The notes beneath the pieces are model-generated. The model saw only the letters and a list, made by a program, of their open reading frames with translations. It ran no database searches and was not told the origin of the DNA. From Bosea sp. Tri-49 (GTDB lineage Bacteria > Pseudomonadota > Alphaproteobacteria > Rhizobiales > Beijerinckiaceae): a DNA stretch of 64,000 nucleotides. The stretch is taken from positions 2,480,001-2,544,000 of the forward strand of contig NZ_CP017946.1 of assembly GCF_003952665.1 (NCBI RefSeq), written 5' to 3'. A program made the translations under genes and the position numbers. Within the stretch, counting starts at the first letter, position 1; the number at the start of each line of letters is the position of its first letter. Below are positions 1-8,735 of this stretch, piece after piece.

Positions 1-531
1 CTTGGCGCGTACCCATTGCGGGAAGGTCGGGTCGGCCGCGATCAGGTCCAGCGCCGTGATGTCGTTCACGCAGGTATAGCCGAAGATGAACTCGCCAGCG
101 GCTTGCGGACTCACGCGGCTGCAATTGCGGCCGATGACGATGCCGAGCTCGCCTTCATAGACGACCTTGCCGGCATAGGATGGCGGGCGCATCACGGTGA
201 AGCCCGGCGCCGCCATGCAGGACGGCGCCTTCATCAGATAGAGCGGCTCCGGCGGTACCGGCATCCCGAGCTTGCCGGCAAGCGCGTGGAAGTTGTTCCA
301 GAGCGCGATGATCTTGGAGGGCGTGCTCGGCGCCAGCAGCGTGACCTCGTCGAGCGGCACCCTCTCGCCCGTCGGCCGCGCGCCGGCGTACATGTCGCCG
401 CTGTGGATCGCGATAGCTTCCCCAACAAGCGTGCCAAAGCGTTCGCGACCCGCAAGCACAAAGCGCACCCAATGCGCGCTCGCCTGTCTCTTCTCCGTCC
501 GCGCCATCTGCTCGATCGTCGCGTTCAACAT
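1..531 (-). CDS. Fumarylacetoacetate hydrolase (FAH) family protein, C-terminus cut off by window edge
   Basis: The first 177 residues are visible and the frame runs open off the left edge. The ATG at 531 has GGGGAG 7 bases upstream. Readable FAH features are a segment ending PSKIIALWNNFHAL, the run PLYLMKAPSCM, and YEGELGIVIGR, where acidic residues normally bind Mg2+ or Mn2+, followed by FGYTCVNDITALDL. The family hydrolyses or decarboxylates beta-keto and enol acids. The gene lies 16 bp after the PanE-like gene and is the visible last member of the gcl operon. The exact substrate cannot be read; a 2-oxo or enol acid linked to glyoxylate metabolism is only inferred. Sure of family, unsure of reaction. 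Confidence 0.85.
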   Translation of the reverse strand, partial: MLNATIEQMARTEKRQASAHWVRFVLAGRERFGTLVGEAIAIHSGDMYAGARPTGERVPLDEVTLLAPSTPSKIIALWNNFHALAGKLGMPVPPEPLYLMKAPSCMAAPGFTVMRPPSYAGKVVYEGELGIVIGRNCSRVSPQAAGEFIFGYTCVNDITALDLIAADPTFPQWVRAK

Positions 532-547
532 GGCACCGTCTCCCCTG

Positions 548-1603
548 TCATGAGGCTGCCAGCTGGCGCGGCCGCTCGATAGCGGGTTCGCCCGCCCCCT
601 CCCCGGCAAGCGCCTCGGGCGGGAAGGTCGGATAGAGCCCCTTGACGCTGGCCATCTGCTGGACAAGTCCGAGCACCGCATCGATGAAGGGCGTGCGCGT
701 CTCGGTCAGCCGCCCCATCTCCTGAACGGCGCCAAGCAAGGCGTCGATCTCGAGCGGCCGGCCCTTGTCCAGATCCTGCAGCATGGAGGTACGATGAGCG
801 CCAACGCCGGCCGCGCCATTGATCCGGCGCTCGACATCGACGCGGAAGGTGACGCCGAGCCTTTCGCCAATTGCCTGAGCCTCCAGCATCATGCTGCGAG
901 CAAGCGCCCGCGTGCCGGGCTCGGTGGCGACGACGTCGAGCGTCGCATGGGTCAGCGCCGAGATCGGGTTGAAGCAGAGATTGCCCCAGAGCTTGAGCCA
1001 GATGTCGTCGCGGATATCCGAGAACAGGCGCGGCTTCAGGCCGCCGGCGGTCAGCGCATCGGCGAAGCGCGTCAGGCGCTCGCTTTCCCTGCGATTGGGC
1101 TCGCCGAGGCCGAACTGGTCGCCATAGATGTGCTTGACGACACCGGGCTCGACGATCTCGGTCGCCGGATAGACCGTGCAGCCGATGACACGCTCGGGTC
1201 CGATCGCGTTCCATTGCCGGTCGCCCGGATCGACGCTGCGCAGACGCAGATCGGCATAGGGGCCGTCCAGGCCGTGGAAATACCACCACGGCACACCGTT
1301 CTGGGCGGTGACGACGGCTGTCTCCGGCCCGAGCAGCGGCTTCAGGTCCTCCGCCGCCTCCCAGGCCTGATGCGCCTTGAGCGCGATGATCACCACATCC
1401 TGTTGGCCGAGATCGCGCGGATCGCGGCTCGCGGGCATCTGCTCGGTGATCGTCTCGGTCTTGGTGACGAGGGTCAGGCCCTTGGCGTTGATCGCCTCCA
1501 GATGGGCGCCGCGCGCCACGAGCGAGATGTCGAGCCCGCCGCGCTTGAGCATCACGCCCATATAGCCGCCGATCGCGCCGGCGCCGTAGATGCAGATCTT
1601 CAT
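548..1603 (-). CDS. 2-dehydropantoate 2-reductase (PanE/ApbA) family protein
   Basis: 351 residues. The N-terminus begins MKICIYGAGAIGGYMG, the glycine-rich NADP-binding loop of the PanE/ApbA family, followed by a Rossmann fold and the C-terminal helical domain (segment DIWLKLWGNLCFNP). The family reduces 2-oxo acids such as ketopantoate with NADPH. The frame stays open 960 bases further upstream, but the ATG at 1603 fits the family start and leaves a 20-bp gap after glxR. Its position between a tartronate-semialdehyde reductase and a FAH-family enzyme argues for a catabolic 2-oxo-acid reductase rather than the pantothenate enzyme; that is inference. Confidence 0.85.
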   Translation of the reverse strand: MKICIYGAGAIGGYMGVMLKRGGLDISLVARGAHLEAINAKGLTLVTKTETITEQMPASRDPRDLGQQDVVIIALKAHQAWEAAEDLKPLLGPETAVVTAQNGVPWWYFHGLDGPYADLRLRSVDPGDRQWNAIGPERVIGCTVYPATEIVEPGVVKHIYGDQFGLGEPNRRESERLTRFADALTAGGLKPRLFSDIRDDIWLKLWGNLCFNPISALTHATLDVVATEPGTRALARSMMLEAQAIGERLGVTFRVDVERRINGAAGVGAHRTSMLQDLDKGRPLEIDALLGAVQEMGRLTETRTPFIDAVLGLVQQMASVKGLYPTFPPEALAGEGAGEPAIERPRQLAAS

Positions 1604-1623
1604 GGGCCTTCCCTTTCTTGCTC

Positions 1624-2514
1624 TTATGGATTCGCAACCTGGTGGTTCGCCATGATCTCCAGCGCCCGCACCATGGCCGAATGATCCCAGTCCTTGCCGC
1701 CATGGGCGACGCAGGCGTTGAACAGCTCCTGCGCCGTCGCCGTGTTCGGCAAGGAGACGCCAAGCGAGCGCGCCGTCGACAGGGCCAGGTTCAGGTCCTT
1801 CTGGTGTAGCCCGATGCGGAAGCCTGGATTGAAGGTGCGCTTGACCATGCGCTCGCCATGGATCTCGAGGATCTTCGAGGAGGCGAAACCACCCATCAGC
1901 GCCTGGCGCACTTTGGCGGGGTCCGCCCCTGCCTTGGAGGCGAAGAGCAAGGCCTCGCCGACCGCCTCGATGGTCAGCGCCACGATGATCTGGTTGGCAA
2001 CCTTGGTGGTCTGGCCGTCGCCATTGCCGCCGACCAGCGTGATGTTCTTGCCCATCAGCTCGAAGAGCGGCTTGATCGTATTGAAGGCCGCCTGCGGCCC
2101 GCCGACCATGATGGTGAGCGTCGCCGCCTTGGCGCCGACTTCGCCGCCCGAAACCGGTGCGTCGAGATAGGACGAGCCGTTCGCCTCGATCCTTTGTGCG
2201 AACTCCTTGGTCGCCATCGGCGAGATCGAGCTCATGTCGACGATGATGCCGCCCTTGTTCAGGCCGAGCGCGACGCCATTGGTGCCGAACAGCACCTCCT
2301 CGACCTGCGGCGTGTCCGGCAGCATCAGGATGACGATCTCGCTCGCCGCCGCGACCGCCTTCGGCGTCGGGTGGACCGTGATCGCCTTCGCCTGCAGCTC
2401 GGCATCCGGTGCTTTGTGATGGCTCGATATGTGCAGCGTATGGCCGCCCGTGATCAGGTGCTCCGCCATGGGGCGGCCCATGATGCCGAGGCCGATGAAA
2501 CCGATATTCGCCAT
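1624..2514 (-). CDS. glxR: 2-hydroxy-3-oxopropionate (tartronate semialdehyde) reductase
   Basis: 296 residues of the beta-hydroxyacid dehydrogenase family. It starts MANIGFIGLGIMGRPMAEHL (GxGxMG dinucleotide-binding loop), has the substrate-binding segment DAPVSGGEVGA and the catalytic-lysine region GDGQTTKVANQI. It reduces tartronate semialdehyde to D-glycerate with NAD(P)H. It follows hyi by 45 bp in the order gcl-hyi-glxR, the same order as in E. coli, which strengthens the specific assignment over other members of this family. It is the last step of the glycerate pathway from glyoxylate to central metabolism. Confidence 0.9.
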   Translation of the reverse strand: MANIGFIGLGIMGRPMAEHLITGGHTLHISSHHKAPDAELQAKAITVHPTPKAVAAASEIVILMLPDTPQVEEVLFGTNGVALGLNKGGIIVDMSSISPMATKEFAQRIEANGSSYLDAPVSGGEVGAKAATLTIMVGGPQAAFNTIKPLFELMGKNITLVGGNGDGQTTKVANQIIVALTIEAVGEALLFASKAGADPAKVRQALMGGFASSKILEIHGERMVKRTFNPGFRIGLHQKDLNLALSTARSLGVSLPNTATAQELFNACVAHGGKDWDHSAMVRALEIMANHQVANP

Positions 2515-2559
2515 GAGTACCGTATCCTCCGTTCGACTGGATCGTCGACCGTCTCGCCG

Positions 2560-3345
2560 TCACGCAGCCTTCGGGTGTCCCGGCAGCCAGGTCAGGCCGT
2601 CGCGGGTACTGCGGGCGGGCTTGTATTCGCAGCCGACCCAGCCGGCGTAGCCGATCGCGTCGAGATGCCGGTACAGGAAGGGGAAGTTGATCTCGCCGGT
2701 GCCGGGCTCGTTGCGGCCGGGATTGTCGGCGATCTGGATATGGGCGATCCGGTCGAGATTGGCCTCGATCGTGCGGGCGAGATCACCTTCCATGACCTGC
2801 ATGTGATAGACGTCGTACTGGATGAAGACGTTGCTTGAATCGACGTCGTCGAGCAGGCTCAACGCCTGTGCCGTGCTGTTCAGGAAGAAGCCCGGCATGT
2901 CGCGGGTGTTGATCGGCTCGACCAGCAGCGCGATGCCTTCCTGCGACAGTTCATGGGCGGCAAATCGCAGGTTGTTGACCAGTGTCTCATGCAGCCTGGC
3001 TTGCTCGGCGCCTTGCGGTGCAAGGCCCGCGAGACAGTTGACCTGCCTGCAACCCAGCTTGAGGGCGTAGTCGATCGCATCGAACACGCCGCGCTGGAAC
3101 TCGCTGATCCGGTCGGGCAGGATCGCGATACCGCGTTCGCCTGCGGCCCAGTTACCAGCCGGCAGGTTGTGCAGCACCTGTGTCAGCTTCCAGCGCTTAA
3201 GCCGGCCCGCCAGCTCATATTTGTCGTGCTCGTAGGGGAACAGGTACTCGACGCCACTGAAACCGGATTCCGCCGCCGCCTGGAAGCGCTCCAGAAAGGG
3301 CAGTTCGTTGAACAGCATCGTCAGATTGGCGGCGAAGCGAGGCAT
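2560..3345 (-). CDS. hyi: Hydroxypyruvate isomerase
   Basis: 261 residues, xylose-isomerase-like TIM barrel. The start at 3345 gives MPRFAANLTMLFNELPFLERF, matching the Hyi N-terminus, with GGGGAGAG upstream; the frame is open further up but overlaps gcl. Metal-binding segments typical of the fold are seen (LLVEPINTRDMPGFFL, FIQYDVYHMQ, HIQIADNPGRNEPGTGEINF). It interconverts hydroxypyruvate and tartronate semialdehyde. It sits 34 bp after gcl and before glxR, as in classical glyoxylate operons. Confidence 0.93.
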   Translation of the reverse strand: MPRFAANLTMLFNELPFLERFQAAAESGFSGVEYLFPYEHDKYELAGRLKRWKLTQVLHNLPAGNWAAGERGIAILPDRISEFQRGVFDAIDYALKLGCRQVNCLAGLAPQGAEQARLHETLVNNLRFAAHELSQEGIALLVEPINTRDMPGFFLNSTAQALSLLDDVDSSNVFIQYDVYHMQVMEGDLARTIEANLDRIAHIQIADNPGRNEPGTGEINFPFLYRHLDAIGYAGWVGCEYKPARSTRDGLTWLPGHPKAA

Positions 3346-3379
3346 ACGTCTCTCCCCTGGTGGCGTCGACTGATCGGAT

Positions 3380-5158
3380 TTACTGGGCCGGCTGCAGCTC
3401 GGGCTCGGGCAGAGGCAGATCAAGCACCTCCTCGAACTCGACGACATTGTCGATCTCGGTGCCCATCGCGATGTTGGTGACGCGCTCCAGGATGAACTCC
3501 ATCACCACTGGAACCCGGTATTCCGCGAGCCAGGCCTTGGCCTGTGCAAAGGCGGCCTTGAACTCGTTCGGGCTCTTCACCCTTATCGCCTTGCAGCCGA
3601 GCCCTTCGGCGACAGCGACATGATCGACGCCATAGCCGTCGAGATCGGGCGCGTTGATGTTCTCGAAGGCGAGCCCGACCTGGAAATCCATGTCGAAGCC
3701 GCGCTGAGCCTGGCGGATCAGGCCGAGATAGGAGTTGTTCACGACGATGTGGATGTAGGGCAGCTTGAACTGCGCCCCGACAGCGAGCTCCTCGATCAGG
3801 AACTGGAAGTCGTAGTCGCCCGAGAGCGCCACGATCTCGCGCTCCGGATCGGCGGCGCGCACGCCCAGCGCCGCCGGCAAGGTCCAGCCGAGCGGCCCGG
3901 CCTGGCCGCAATTGATCCAGTGGCGCGGGTTATGGACGCGCAGGAACTGGGCGCCGGCGATCTGCGACAGGCCGATGGTCGAGACGTAGCAGACGTCGCG
4001 TCCGAAAGCCTCGTTCATCTCCTCGTAGACCCGCTGCGGCTTCAGCGGCACATTGTCGAAATGGCTTTTGCGCAGCATGGTCGCGCGCCGATCTCGGCAG
4101 TCCTGCGCCCAGCCGGTCCGGTTCCTGAGCAGCCCCTTCCCTTCCCGCTCGCGCGCCACGTCGACGAAGAGCTCGAGCGCCGCCTTCGCGTCGGAGACGA
4201 TGCCGAAATCCGGGTTGAAGACGCGGCCGATCTGGGTCGGCTCGATGTCGACATGGACGAATTTTCGGCCCTTGGTATAGGTCTCGATCGAACCGGTATG
4301 TCGGTTGGCCCAGCGGTTGCCGATGCCCATGACGAAATCCGAGGCGAGCATCGTCGCGTTGCCGTAGCGATGGCTGGTCTGCAGGCCGACCATGCCTGCC
4401 ATCAGCGGGTGGTCGTCGGGAATCGCGCCCCAGCCCATCAGCGTCGGCACGACAGGGACGCCGGTGAGCTCGGCGAATTCGACCAGCAGCTCCGCGGCAT
4501 CGGCATTGATGATGCCGCCGCCAGCAACGATCAGCGGCCGCTCGGCCGCGTCCAGCATCGCCATCGCCTTCTCGATCTGGCGGCGCGAGGCGGCCGGCCT
4601 GTAGACCGGCAACGGCTCATAGGTCTCGTCGTCGAACTCGATCTCGGCCATCTGGACGTCGACCGGCAGGTCGATCAGCACCGGCCCGGGACGACCTGAG
4701 CGCATGATGTGGAAGGCCTGCTGGAAGACGCGCGGCACCAAAGCCGGCTCGCGCACCGTCACCGCCCATTTGGTCACCGGCTTGGCGATGGACTCGATAT
4801 CGACAGCCTGGAAATCCTCCTTGTAGAGGCGCGCGCGCGGCGCCTGGCCGGTGATGCACAGGATCGGGATGGAGTCGGCGATGGCCGAATAGAGCCCGGT
4901 GATCATGTCGGTGCCCGCCGGGCCCGAGGTGCCGATGCAGACGCCGATATTGCCTGCCTTGGCCCGAGTATAACCCTCCGCCATATGCGAGGCGCCCTCG
5001 ACATGGCGCGCCAGGATATGGTGGATGCTTTGCCGGCTCTTCAGCGCCGCATAAAGCGGGTTGATCGCCGCCCCCGGCACGCCGAAGGCCTGCGTCACGC
5101 CTTCCCGCTCCAGAACCCTGATCGCGGCCTCGACGGCTCTCATTTTCGGCATGGCCAC
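3380..5158 (-). CDS. gcl: Glyoxylate carboligase (tartronate-semialdehyde synthase)
   Basis: 592 residues, the usual Gcl length, in the thiamine-diphosphate enzyme family. It starts [21 protein letters not shown] followed by the pyrimidine-binding segment [15 protein letters not shown]. Position 51 of the thiamine active-site region lies in [16 protein letters not shown] sequence; in Gcl the usual catalytic Glu of this family is replaced by Val, which was not checked residue by residue here. The C-terminal part carries the GDYDFQF...NNSYLGL thiamine-diphosphate motif. It joins two glyoxylates to give tartronate semialdehyde and CO2. First gene of the operon, directly behind an IclR-type operator candidate. 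Confidence 0.96.
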   Translation of the reverse strand: MAMPKMRAVEAAIRVLEREGVTQAFGVPGAAINPLYAALKSRQSIHHILARHVEGASHMAEGYTRAKAGNIGVCIGTSGPAGTDMITGLYSAIADSIPILCITGQAPRARLYKEDFQAVDIESIAKPVTKWAVTVREPALVPRVFQQAFHIMRSGRPGPVLIDLPVDVQMAEIEFDDETYEPLPVYRPAASRRQIEKAMAMLDAAERPLIVAGGGIINADAAELLVEFAELTGVPVVPTLMGWGAIPDDHPLMAGMVGLQTSHRYGNATMLASDFVMGIGNRWANRHTGSIETYTKGRKFVHVDIEPTQIGRVFNPDFGIVSDAKAALELFVDVAREREGKGLLRNRTGWAQDCRDRRATMLRKSHFDNVPLKPQRVYEEMNEAFGRDVCYVSTIGLSQIAGAQFLRVHNPRHWINCGQAGPLGWTLPAALGVRAADPEREIVALSGDYDFQFLIEELAVGAQFKLPYIHIVVNNSYLGLIRQAQRGFDMDFQVGLAFENINAPDLDGYGVDHVAVAEGLGCKAIRVKSPNEFKAAFAQAKAWLAEYRVPVVMEFILERVTNIAMGTEIDNVVEFEEVLDLPLPEPELQPAQ

Positions 5159-5180
5159 TCTCCCGGGAGAAAACCGTGTA

Positions 5181-5199
5181 CTGGCATACCAAATTCCAG
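5181..5199. promoter_or_regulatory. Candidate IclR-family operator in front of gcl
   Basis: The 19-bp element CTGGCATACCAAATTCCAG has inverted ends (CTGG...CCAG; inner halves TGGCAT and ATTCCA). It is centred about 32 bp upstream of the gcl ATG. A site of the same length with an identical first nine bases lies in front of the acyl-CoA synthetase operon at 8364-8382. The shape TGGNAT-N5-ATNCCA resembles known IclR-family operators. Binding is inferred. Confidence 0.6.
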
Positions 5200-5384
5200 A
5201 TAGACGCCTCGGTCAATTTATTTCAGAATATTTTTTCATATATCGATAGAAAATAATTTCTCGTTTTAAATCAAACTATTACAATAATTTCAGATAGCCA
5301 TGATTTTGATTATGCAAAATGATTTCGCTTTAATTTGGTCATGGCGAACCATCCGTGATCTGCTACCGTCCCAGCGGTGGTCAC
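5200..5384. promoter_or_regulatory. AT-rich divergent promoter region between gcl and the IclR gene
   Basis: This stretch is strikingly AT-rich against GC-rich surroundings, with runs of T and A around 5218-5335. It holds the inverted repeat AGAAA-ATAA-TTTCT (5248-5261). No single pair of promoter boxes can be chosen with confidence. It must carry the promoters for both the gcl operon and the divergent regulator, whose Shine-Dalgarno GGAGGA lies at 5385-5390. Confidence 0.5.
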
Positions 5385-5394
5385 GGAGGAGCGC

Positions 5395-6225
5395 ATGAGC
5401 GCGATCGAGCAACGCAAGGGGCGCGGGCGACCGCGCTCGCTGAAGACAGCGATCGCCGGCGGGGCGGTACAGGCGCTCGATCGCGGGCTGGCACTGCTCG
5501 AAATCCTCGCCGAGGAAGACGGCCTGACGCTCAGCGAACTCAGCCGGCGCTCTGGGGTCTCGGCCTCGACGGCGCATCGCGTCCTGCTGACGCTGGAGAG
5601 CCGCGCTTACGTCCAGCACGACATGGAGCGCGGCATCTGGCTGGTCGGCGTCGGCGCCTTCAAGACCGGCTCGGCCTTCCTGCGCAACCGCCGCGTCGCG
5701 AACATGGGACGCGGCGCCATGCATGCGCTGATGGAGGCCAGCGGCGAGACCGTCAATCTCGGCATCGAGGACAATGGCGAGGTGGTGTTCATCTCGCAGG
5801 TCGAGAGCCATGACACGCTGCGCGCCTTCTTCCGGGCAGGCAGCCGCGGCGCGATGCATGCATCGGGCGTCGGCAAGGCGCTGCTGGCCGAGTTCCCGGA
5901 GCACCGTGTGCGCCAGATCTGCGCGTTCCGGCGGCTCGAACGCTTCACCGAGCACACGATCACGGATCTCGGCGAGTTCCTGCGCGAGCTCGCGCAGGGG
6001 CGTCGGAACGGCTGGGCGCTCGACGACGAGGAACGCACCCTCGGCATGCGCTGTGTCGCAGCGCCGATCTTCAACGAGCATGCCGAGGCGATCGCGGGCG
6101 TCTCGGTGTCGGGGCCGACCGTGCGCGTCACCCCGCGCAAGCTCGACGATTACGGCCCGATGGTCCGCCGCGCCGCCGACGAGATCACCCGCTCGATCGG
6201 CGGCCGATTGCCGAAGCGGGAGTAA
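5395..6225 (+). CDS. IclR family transcriptional regulator
   Basis: 276 residues. The ATG at 5395 is preceded by GGAGGA at a 4-base spacing, so it is preferred over a GTG 18 bases upstream. An N-terminal winged helix-turn-helix (about residues 24-85, LSELSRRSGVSASTAHRVLLTL) is followed by the IclR effector domain (SRGAMHASGVGKALLAE, and the C-terminal GVSVSGPTVRV). It is encoded divergently from gcl and next to the acyl-CoA synthetase pair. Two like-shaped operator candidates flank it at 5181 and 8364, so it probably controls both operons in response to glyoxylate or a related acid. The effector is inferred. Confidence 0.92.
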   Translation: MSAIEQRKGRGRPRSLKTAIAGGAVQALDRGLALLEILAEEDGLTLSELSRRSGVSASTAHRVLLTLESRAYVQHDMERGIWLVGVGAFKTGSAFLRNRRVANMGRGAMHALMEASGETVNLGIEDNGEVVFISQVESHDTLRAFFRAGSRGAMHASGVGKALLAEFPEHRVRQICAFRRLERFTEHTITDLGEFLRELAQGRRNGWALDDEERTLGMRCVAAPIFNEHAEAIAGVSVSGPTVRVTPRKLDDYGPMVRRAADEITRSIGGRLPKRE

Positions 6226-6262
6226 GGCGCTCCCTCCCTTCCCCCCTTGCAGGAGAAGGACG

Positions 6263-7144
6263 CTATCCACGCTCGGCGAGCGCCTGCCTGATGGTCTCGC
6301 CGACGAGATGGGCGCTCGGGGCGATCCGCACGCCGGCAGCCTCCAGTGCCCTGATCTTGCCCGCCGCATCGCCCTTGCCGCGCAAGGTGAGCGCGCCGGC
6401 ATGGCCCATGCGGCGCTCCAGCGGCGCCTCGCGGCCGACGATCAGCGCGACGACGGGCTTCGAGGCCGGCGTGCCGGCGAGGTATTCGGCGACTTCCTCC
6501 TCCTCCGTGCCGCCGATCTCGCCGATCAGCACCACGCCTTCGGTATCGGCATCGTCCAGCAGGAGCGCGAGGCATTCGCGCATGCCGATGCCATGGATCG
6601 GATCGCCGCCGACGCCGATCGTCGCCGACTGGCCGAGCCCCGCCGCGGTGACCTGCGCCACAACCTCGCTCGTCAACGAGGCCGAGCGCGAAATGATGCC
6701 GACGCCGCCGGGGCGCTCGCTACCGGTCGCCATCACGCCGAGCTTGCCGACGCCCGGCACGAGGATGCCCTGCGAATTGGCGCCGACCAAAGTGGTCCGC
6801 CCGCCCTTCAGCGCGGCGCGCACCCGCACCATGTCGAGCGTCGGCACGCGCTCGGTGACCGTGACCACCAGCGGCATCTCGGCTTCGATCGCCTCGATCA
6901 TCGCGGCGGCGGCATTGGCCGGCGGCACGAAGACGATGCTGGCATTGGCGCCGGTCTCGCGCCTCGCTTCTGCAACGCGCTCATAGACCGGCAAATTCAG
7001 ATGCGAGCGACCGCCCTTGCCCGGCGTCACGCCGCCGACGACCTGCGTGCCATACTCCATCATCCGCGCGACATGATAAGTGCCGGCCCAGCCGGTCATG
7101 CCCTGGCAGAGAACGCGGGTCTCGCGATTCAGAAAGACGGCCAT
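6263..7144 (-). CDS. Succinyl-CoA synthetase alpha-like subunit (ADP-forming acyl-CoA ligase)
   Basis: 293 residues, close to SucD/MtkB length. The CoA-binding N-terminus (TRVLCQGMTGWAGTYH) and the phospho-histidine segment RRMGHAGAL are present, so the catalytic His is kept. Departures from SucD are clear: SRSASLTSEVV where SucD has SRSGTLTYE, and GVGGDPIHGIG where SucD has GIGGDPIPGT. The partner beta subunit lies 3 bp upstream. The pair makes an acyl-CoA from a carboxylic acid with ATP. Neighbouring glyoxylate genes suggest a small hydroxy or dicarboxylic acid such as malate; no malyl-CoA lyase gene is in view, so the substrate is open. Confidence 0.85.
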   Translation of the reverse strand: MAVFLNRETRVLCQGMTGWAGTYHVARMMEYGTQVVGGVTPGKGGRSHLNLPVYERVAEARRETGANASIVFVPPANAAAAMIEAIEAEMPLVVTVTERVPTLDMVRVRAALKGGRTTLVGANSQGILVPGVGKLGVMATGSERPGGVGIISRSASLTSEVVAQVTAAGLGQSATIGVGGDPIHGIGMRECLALLLDDADTEGVVLIGEIGGTEEEEVAEYLAGTPASKPVVALIVGREAPLERRMGHAGALTLRGKGDAAGKIRALEAAGVRIAPSAHLVGETIRQALAERG

Positions 7145-7147
7145 GGC

Positions 7148-8317
7148 TCAGGCTCCCTTCTGCGCCAGCGCGACCGCTTTCGTGGCCGCAGTCCACATGT
7201 CCGGGCAATCGATCACCGCGCAGCCGAAATTCCGCAGGCGCGAGCGCCCGAAATCGGCGTTGTTGCCGGCGAGGCGCACGACCAGCGGCAGCGAGCGGCC
7301 GGTGCGGCGCAAGGCGATACCGAGCCCCTCGGCGATGGTGTCGCAGGCCTGCATGCCGCCGCCATGCACGTTGATCAGGATGGCGCGCGTCTTCGGATTG
7401 TCGAGCAGCAGCCCGAAGCCATGGGCGATGTCGAGGCTCTTCGCCGTAGTCCGGATGTCCATGAAATTGGCCGGCCGCCCCTTGGCCGCGACGACCATGT
7501 CGAGCGTGGCGAGACCGAGCCCCGCGCCATTCGCCACCATGCCGATATCGCCGTCGAGCTGGACATAGTTGAGCTGATGGCGCTGGGCCTGCAATTCGGC
7601 GGCGCTGGTGTCGTCCTCGTCGCGTAGCGCCGCGAGCTCGGGGTGCCGGAACAGGGCGTTGTCGTCGAGCGTCATCTTGGCGTCGAGCGCGGCCAACCTG
7701 CCGTCTTCGGTGATTGCGAGCGGATTGATCTCGATCAGGCTGGCGTCGAGCTCGACGAAGGCACGGCGCAGGCCGTCTACGAGCGCGCAGCCCTGCTTGT
7801 GCAGCGCTCCCTCCAGGCCGAGCGTCGCGACGAAATCGCCCACCTCCTGCGCCCGCGCCTCGTTGCCGGTGCCGAGCCTGAGCTCGCGGATGCGCACCTC
7901 ACCGCGCGCCGCCTGCTCTTCGATATCCGCGCCGCCCCGTTCACTGCCGATCAGCATCACTTCGCCCGAGGTGGAATCGACCAGCAGGGCAAGATGCAGC
8001 TCACGCCGCACCGGCAACGCACGCTCGACGAGGACGCGCCTGACGATCTGGCCCGCCGCCCCGGTCTGGGCGGTCACGAGCTGCTTGCCGAGCAATTCCC
8101 CGGCCGCAACCTCAGCGGCGGCGGAGTTCTCCACCCGCTGGATTCCTCCGGCGCGCGCCCTGCCACCGGCATGGATCTGCGCCTTGACCACCACTGGGCC
8201 ACCGAGGCGCTGCGCGATCTCGCCAGCCTCCCGGGCGGTGATCGCGACACTGCCTTCCGGCGCAATCAGCCCGTAGCGTGCCAGCAGATGCTTCGCTTGG
8301 AACTCATGGATTCTCAC
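7148..8317 (-). CDS. Succinyl-CoA synthetase beta-like subunit (ATP-grasp acyl-CoA ligase)
   Basis: 389 residues, the length of SucC/MtkA. It starts MRIHEFQAKHLLARYG and has the ATP-grasp segments VVVKAQIHAGGRARAGG, SLIEINPLAI and ALDAKMTLDDNALFRHPE. The C-terminal half is unusual: NFMDIRTTAKS replaces the usual NFLDVGGGA loop and INVHGGGMQACD replaces VNIFGGIxxCD. That loop normally contacts the phosphorylated His and substrate, so this is likely a specialised ligase and not the TCA-cycle enzyme. First gene of a two-gene operon, with a perfect 12-bp inverted repeat 43 bp upstream of the start. Confidence 0.85.
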   Translation of the reverse strand: MRIHEFQAKHLLARYGLIAPEGSVAITAREAGEIAQRLGGPVVVKAQIHAGGRARAGGIQRVENSAAAEVAAGELLGKQLVTAQTGAAGQIVRRVLVERALPVRRELHLALLVDSTSGEVMLIGSERGGADIEEQAARGEVRIRELRLGTGNEARAQEVGDFVATLGLEGALHKQGCALVDGLRRAFVELDASLIEINPLAITEDGRLAALDAKMTLDDNALFRHPELAALRDEDDTSAAELQAQRHQLNYVQLDGDIGMVANGAGLGLATLDMVVAAKGRPANFMDIRTTAKSLDIAHGFGLLLDNPKTRAILINVHGGGMQACDTIAEGLGIALRRTGRSLPLVVRLAGNNADFGRSRLRNFGCAVIDCPDMWTAATKAVALAQKGA

Positions 8318-8359
8318 GACCCGGTCCCTCCCGCCATCGCGCCGTGTGCGGCGCTGTTA

Positions 8360-8386
8360 TAATCTGGCATACATTATGCCAGATTA
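8360..8386. promoter_or_regulatory. Perfect inverted repeat, operator for the acyl-CoA synthetase operon
   Basis: Arms TAATCTGGCATA (8360-8371) and TATGCCAGATTA (8375-8386) are exact reverse complements around a CAT spacer. The inner 19 bp (8364-8382) match the gcl site at 5181-5199 in length, outer CTGG/CCAG ends and left half CTGGCATAC. Most likely bound by the IclR protein encoded between the two operons. A GntR-type protein is an alternative reader of such a palindrome. Confidence 0.7.
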
Positions 8387-8735
8387 CCGCCACGCCGACA
8401 ACCGGTTATCGGCCAGCAGGCCGGGGAGTTTTTGCGGCAGAAGGCTTCCGATCCCGCTCGTCAGAAGATTCTCGGGTCAGGCTTCGCTCCACCCGAGTAA
8501 TTGCTCCATATCTTGATCTCTCAGTTTATTGTCAGGCAACTTGACTAAATTGATCAGGCAGCATTACCAATTGAAGCAGACAACGCAGGGAAACGCTTTG
8601 GAACATCCCTCCAGACGGGGCGGCCTGGTGCGGCTGCATGCGGGCGAGCAGCTTATCCGGCCGCAATCTGTCGGGACACGCCAATCGCAAAAGAACCAAG
8701 CAAGGCTCACCGGGATCACCCCAGGAGAATAGACG
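8387..8735. promoter_or_regulatory. Intergenic region with the promoter of the hydroxyquinol operon
   Basis: About 350 bases without a credible gene. It contains TGACTAAATTGATCA at 8542-8556, an imperfect palindrome that could be an operator, with TTGACT at 8541-8546 as a possible -35 box. A weak -10 would fall near 8564. The open frame at 8529-8732 has no family features and no good ribosome site. No regulator gene for this operon is adjacent. Confidence 0.35.

Noticed and set aside
548..2563. PanE-like frame open for 960 bases upstream, as if fused to another protein
   Set aside because: The upstream part is the shifted frame of glxR and shows no family match; the ATG at 1603 fits the PanE start and the operon spacing.
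8529..8732. 67-codon frame before the hydroxyquinol operon
   Set aside because: No signal, domain or good ribosome site; lies where a promoter region is expected.
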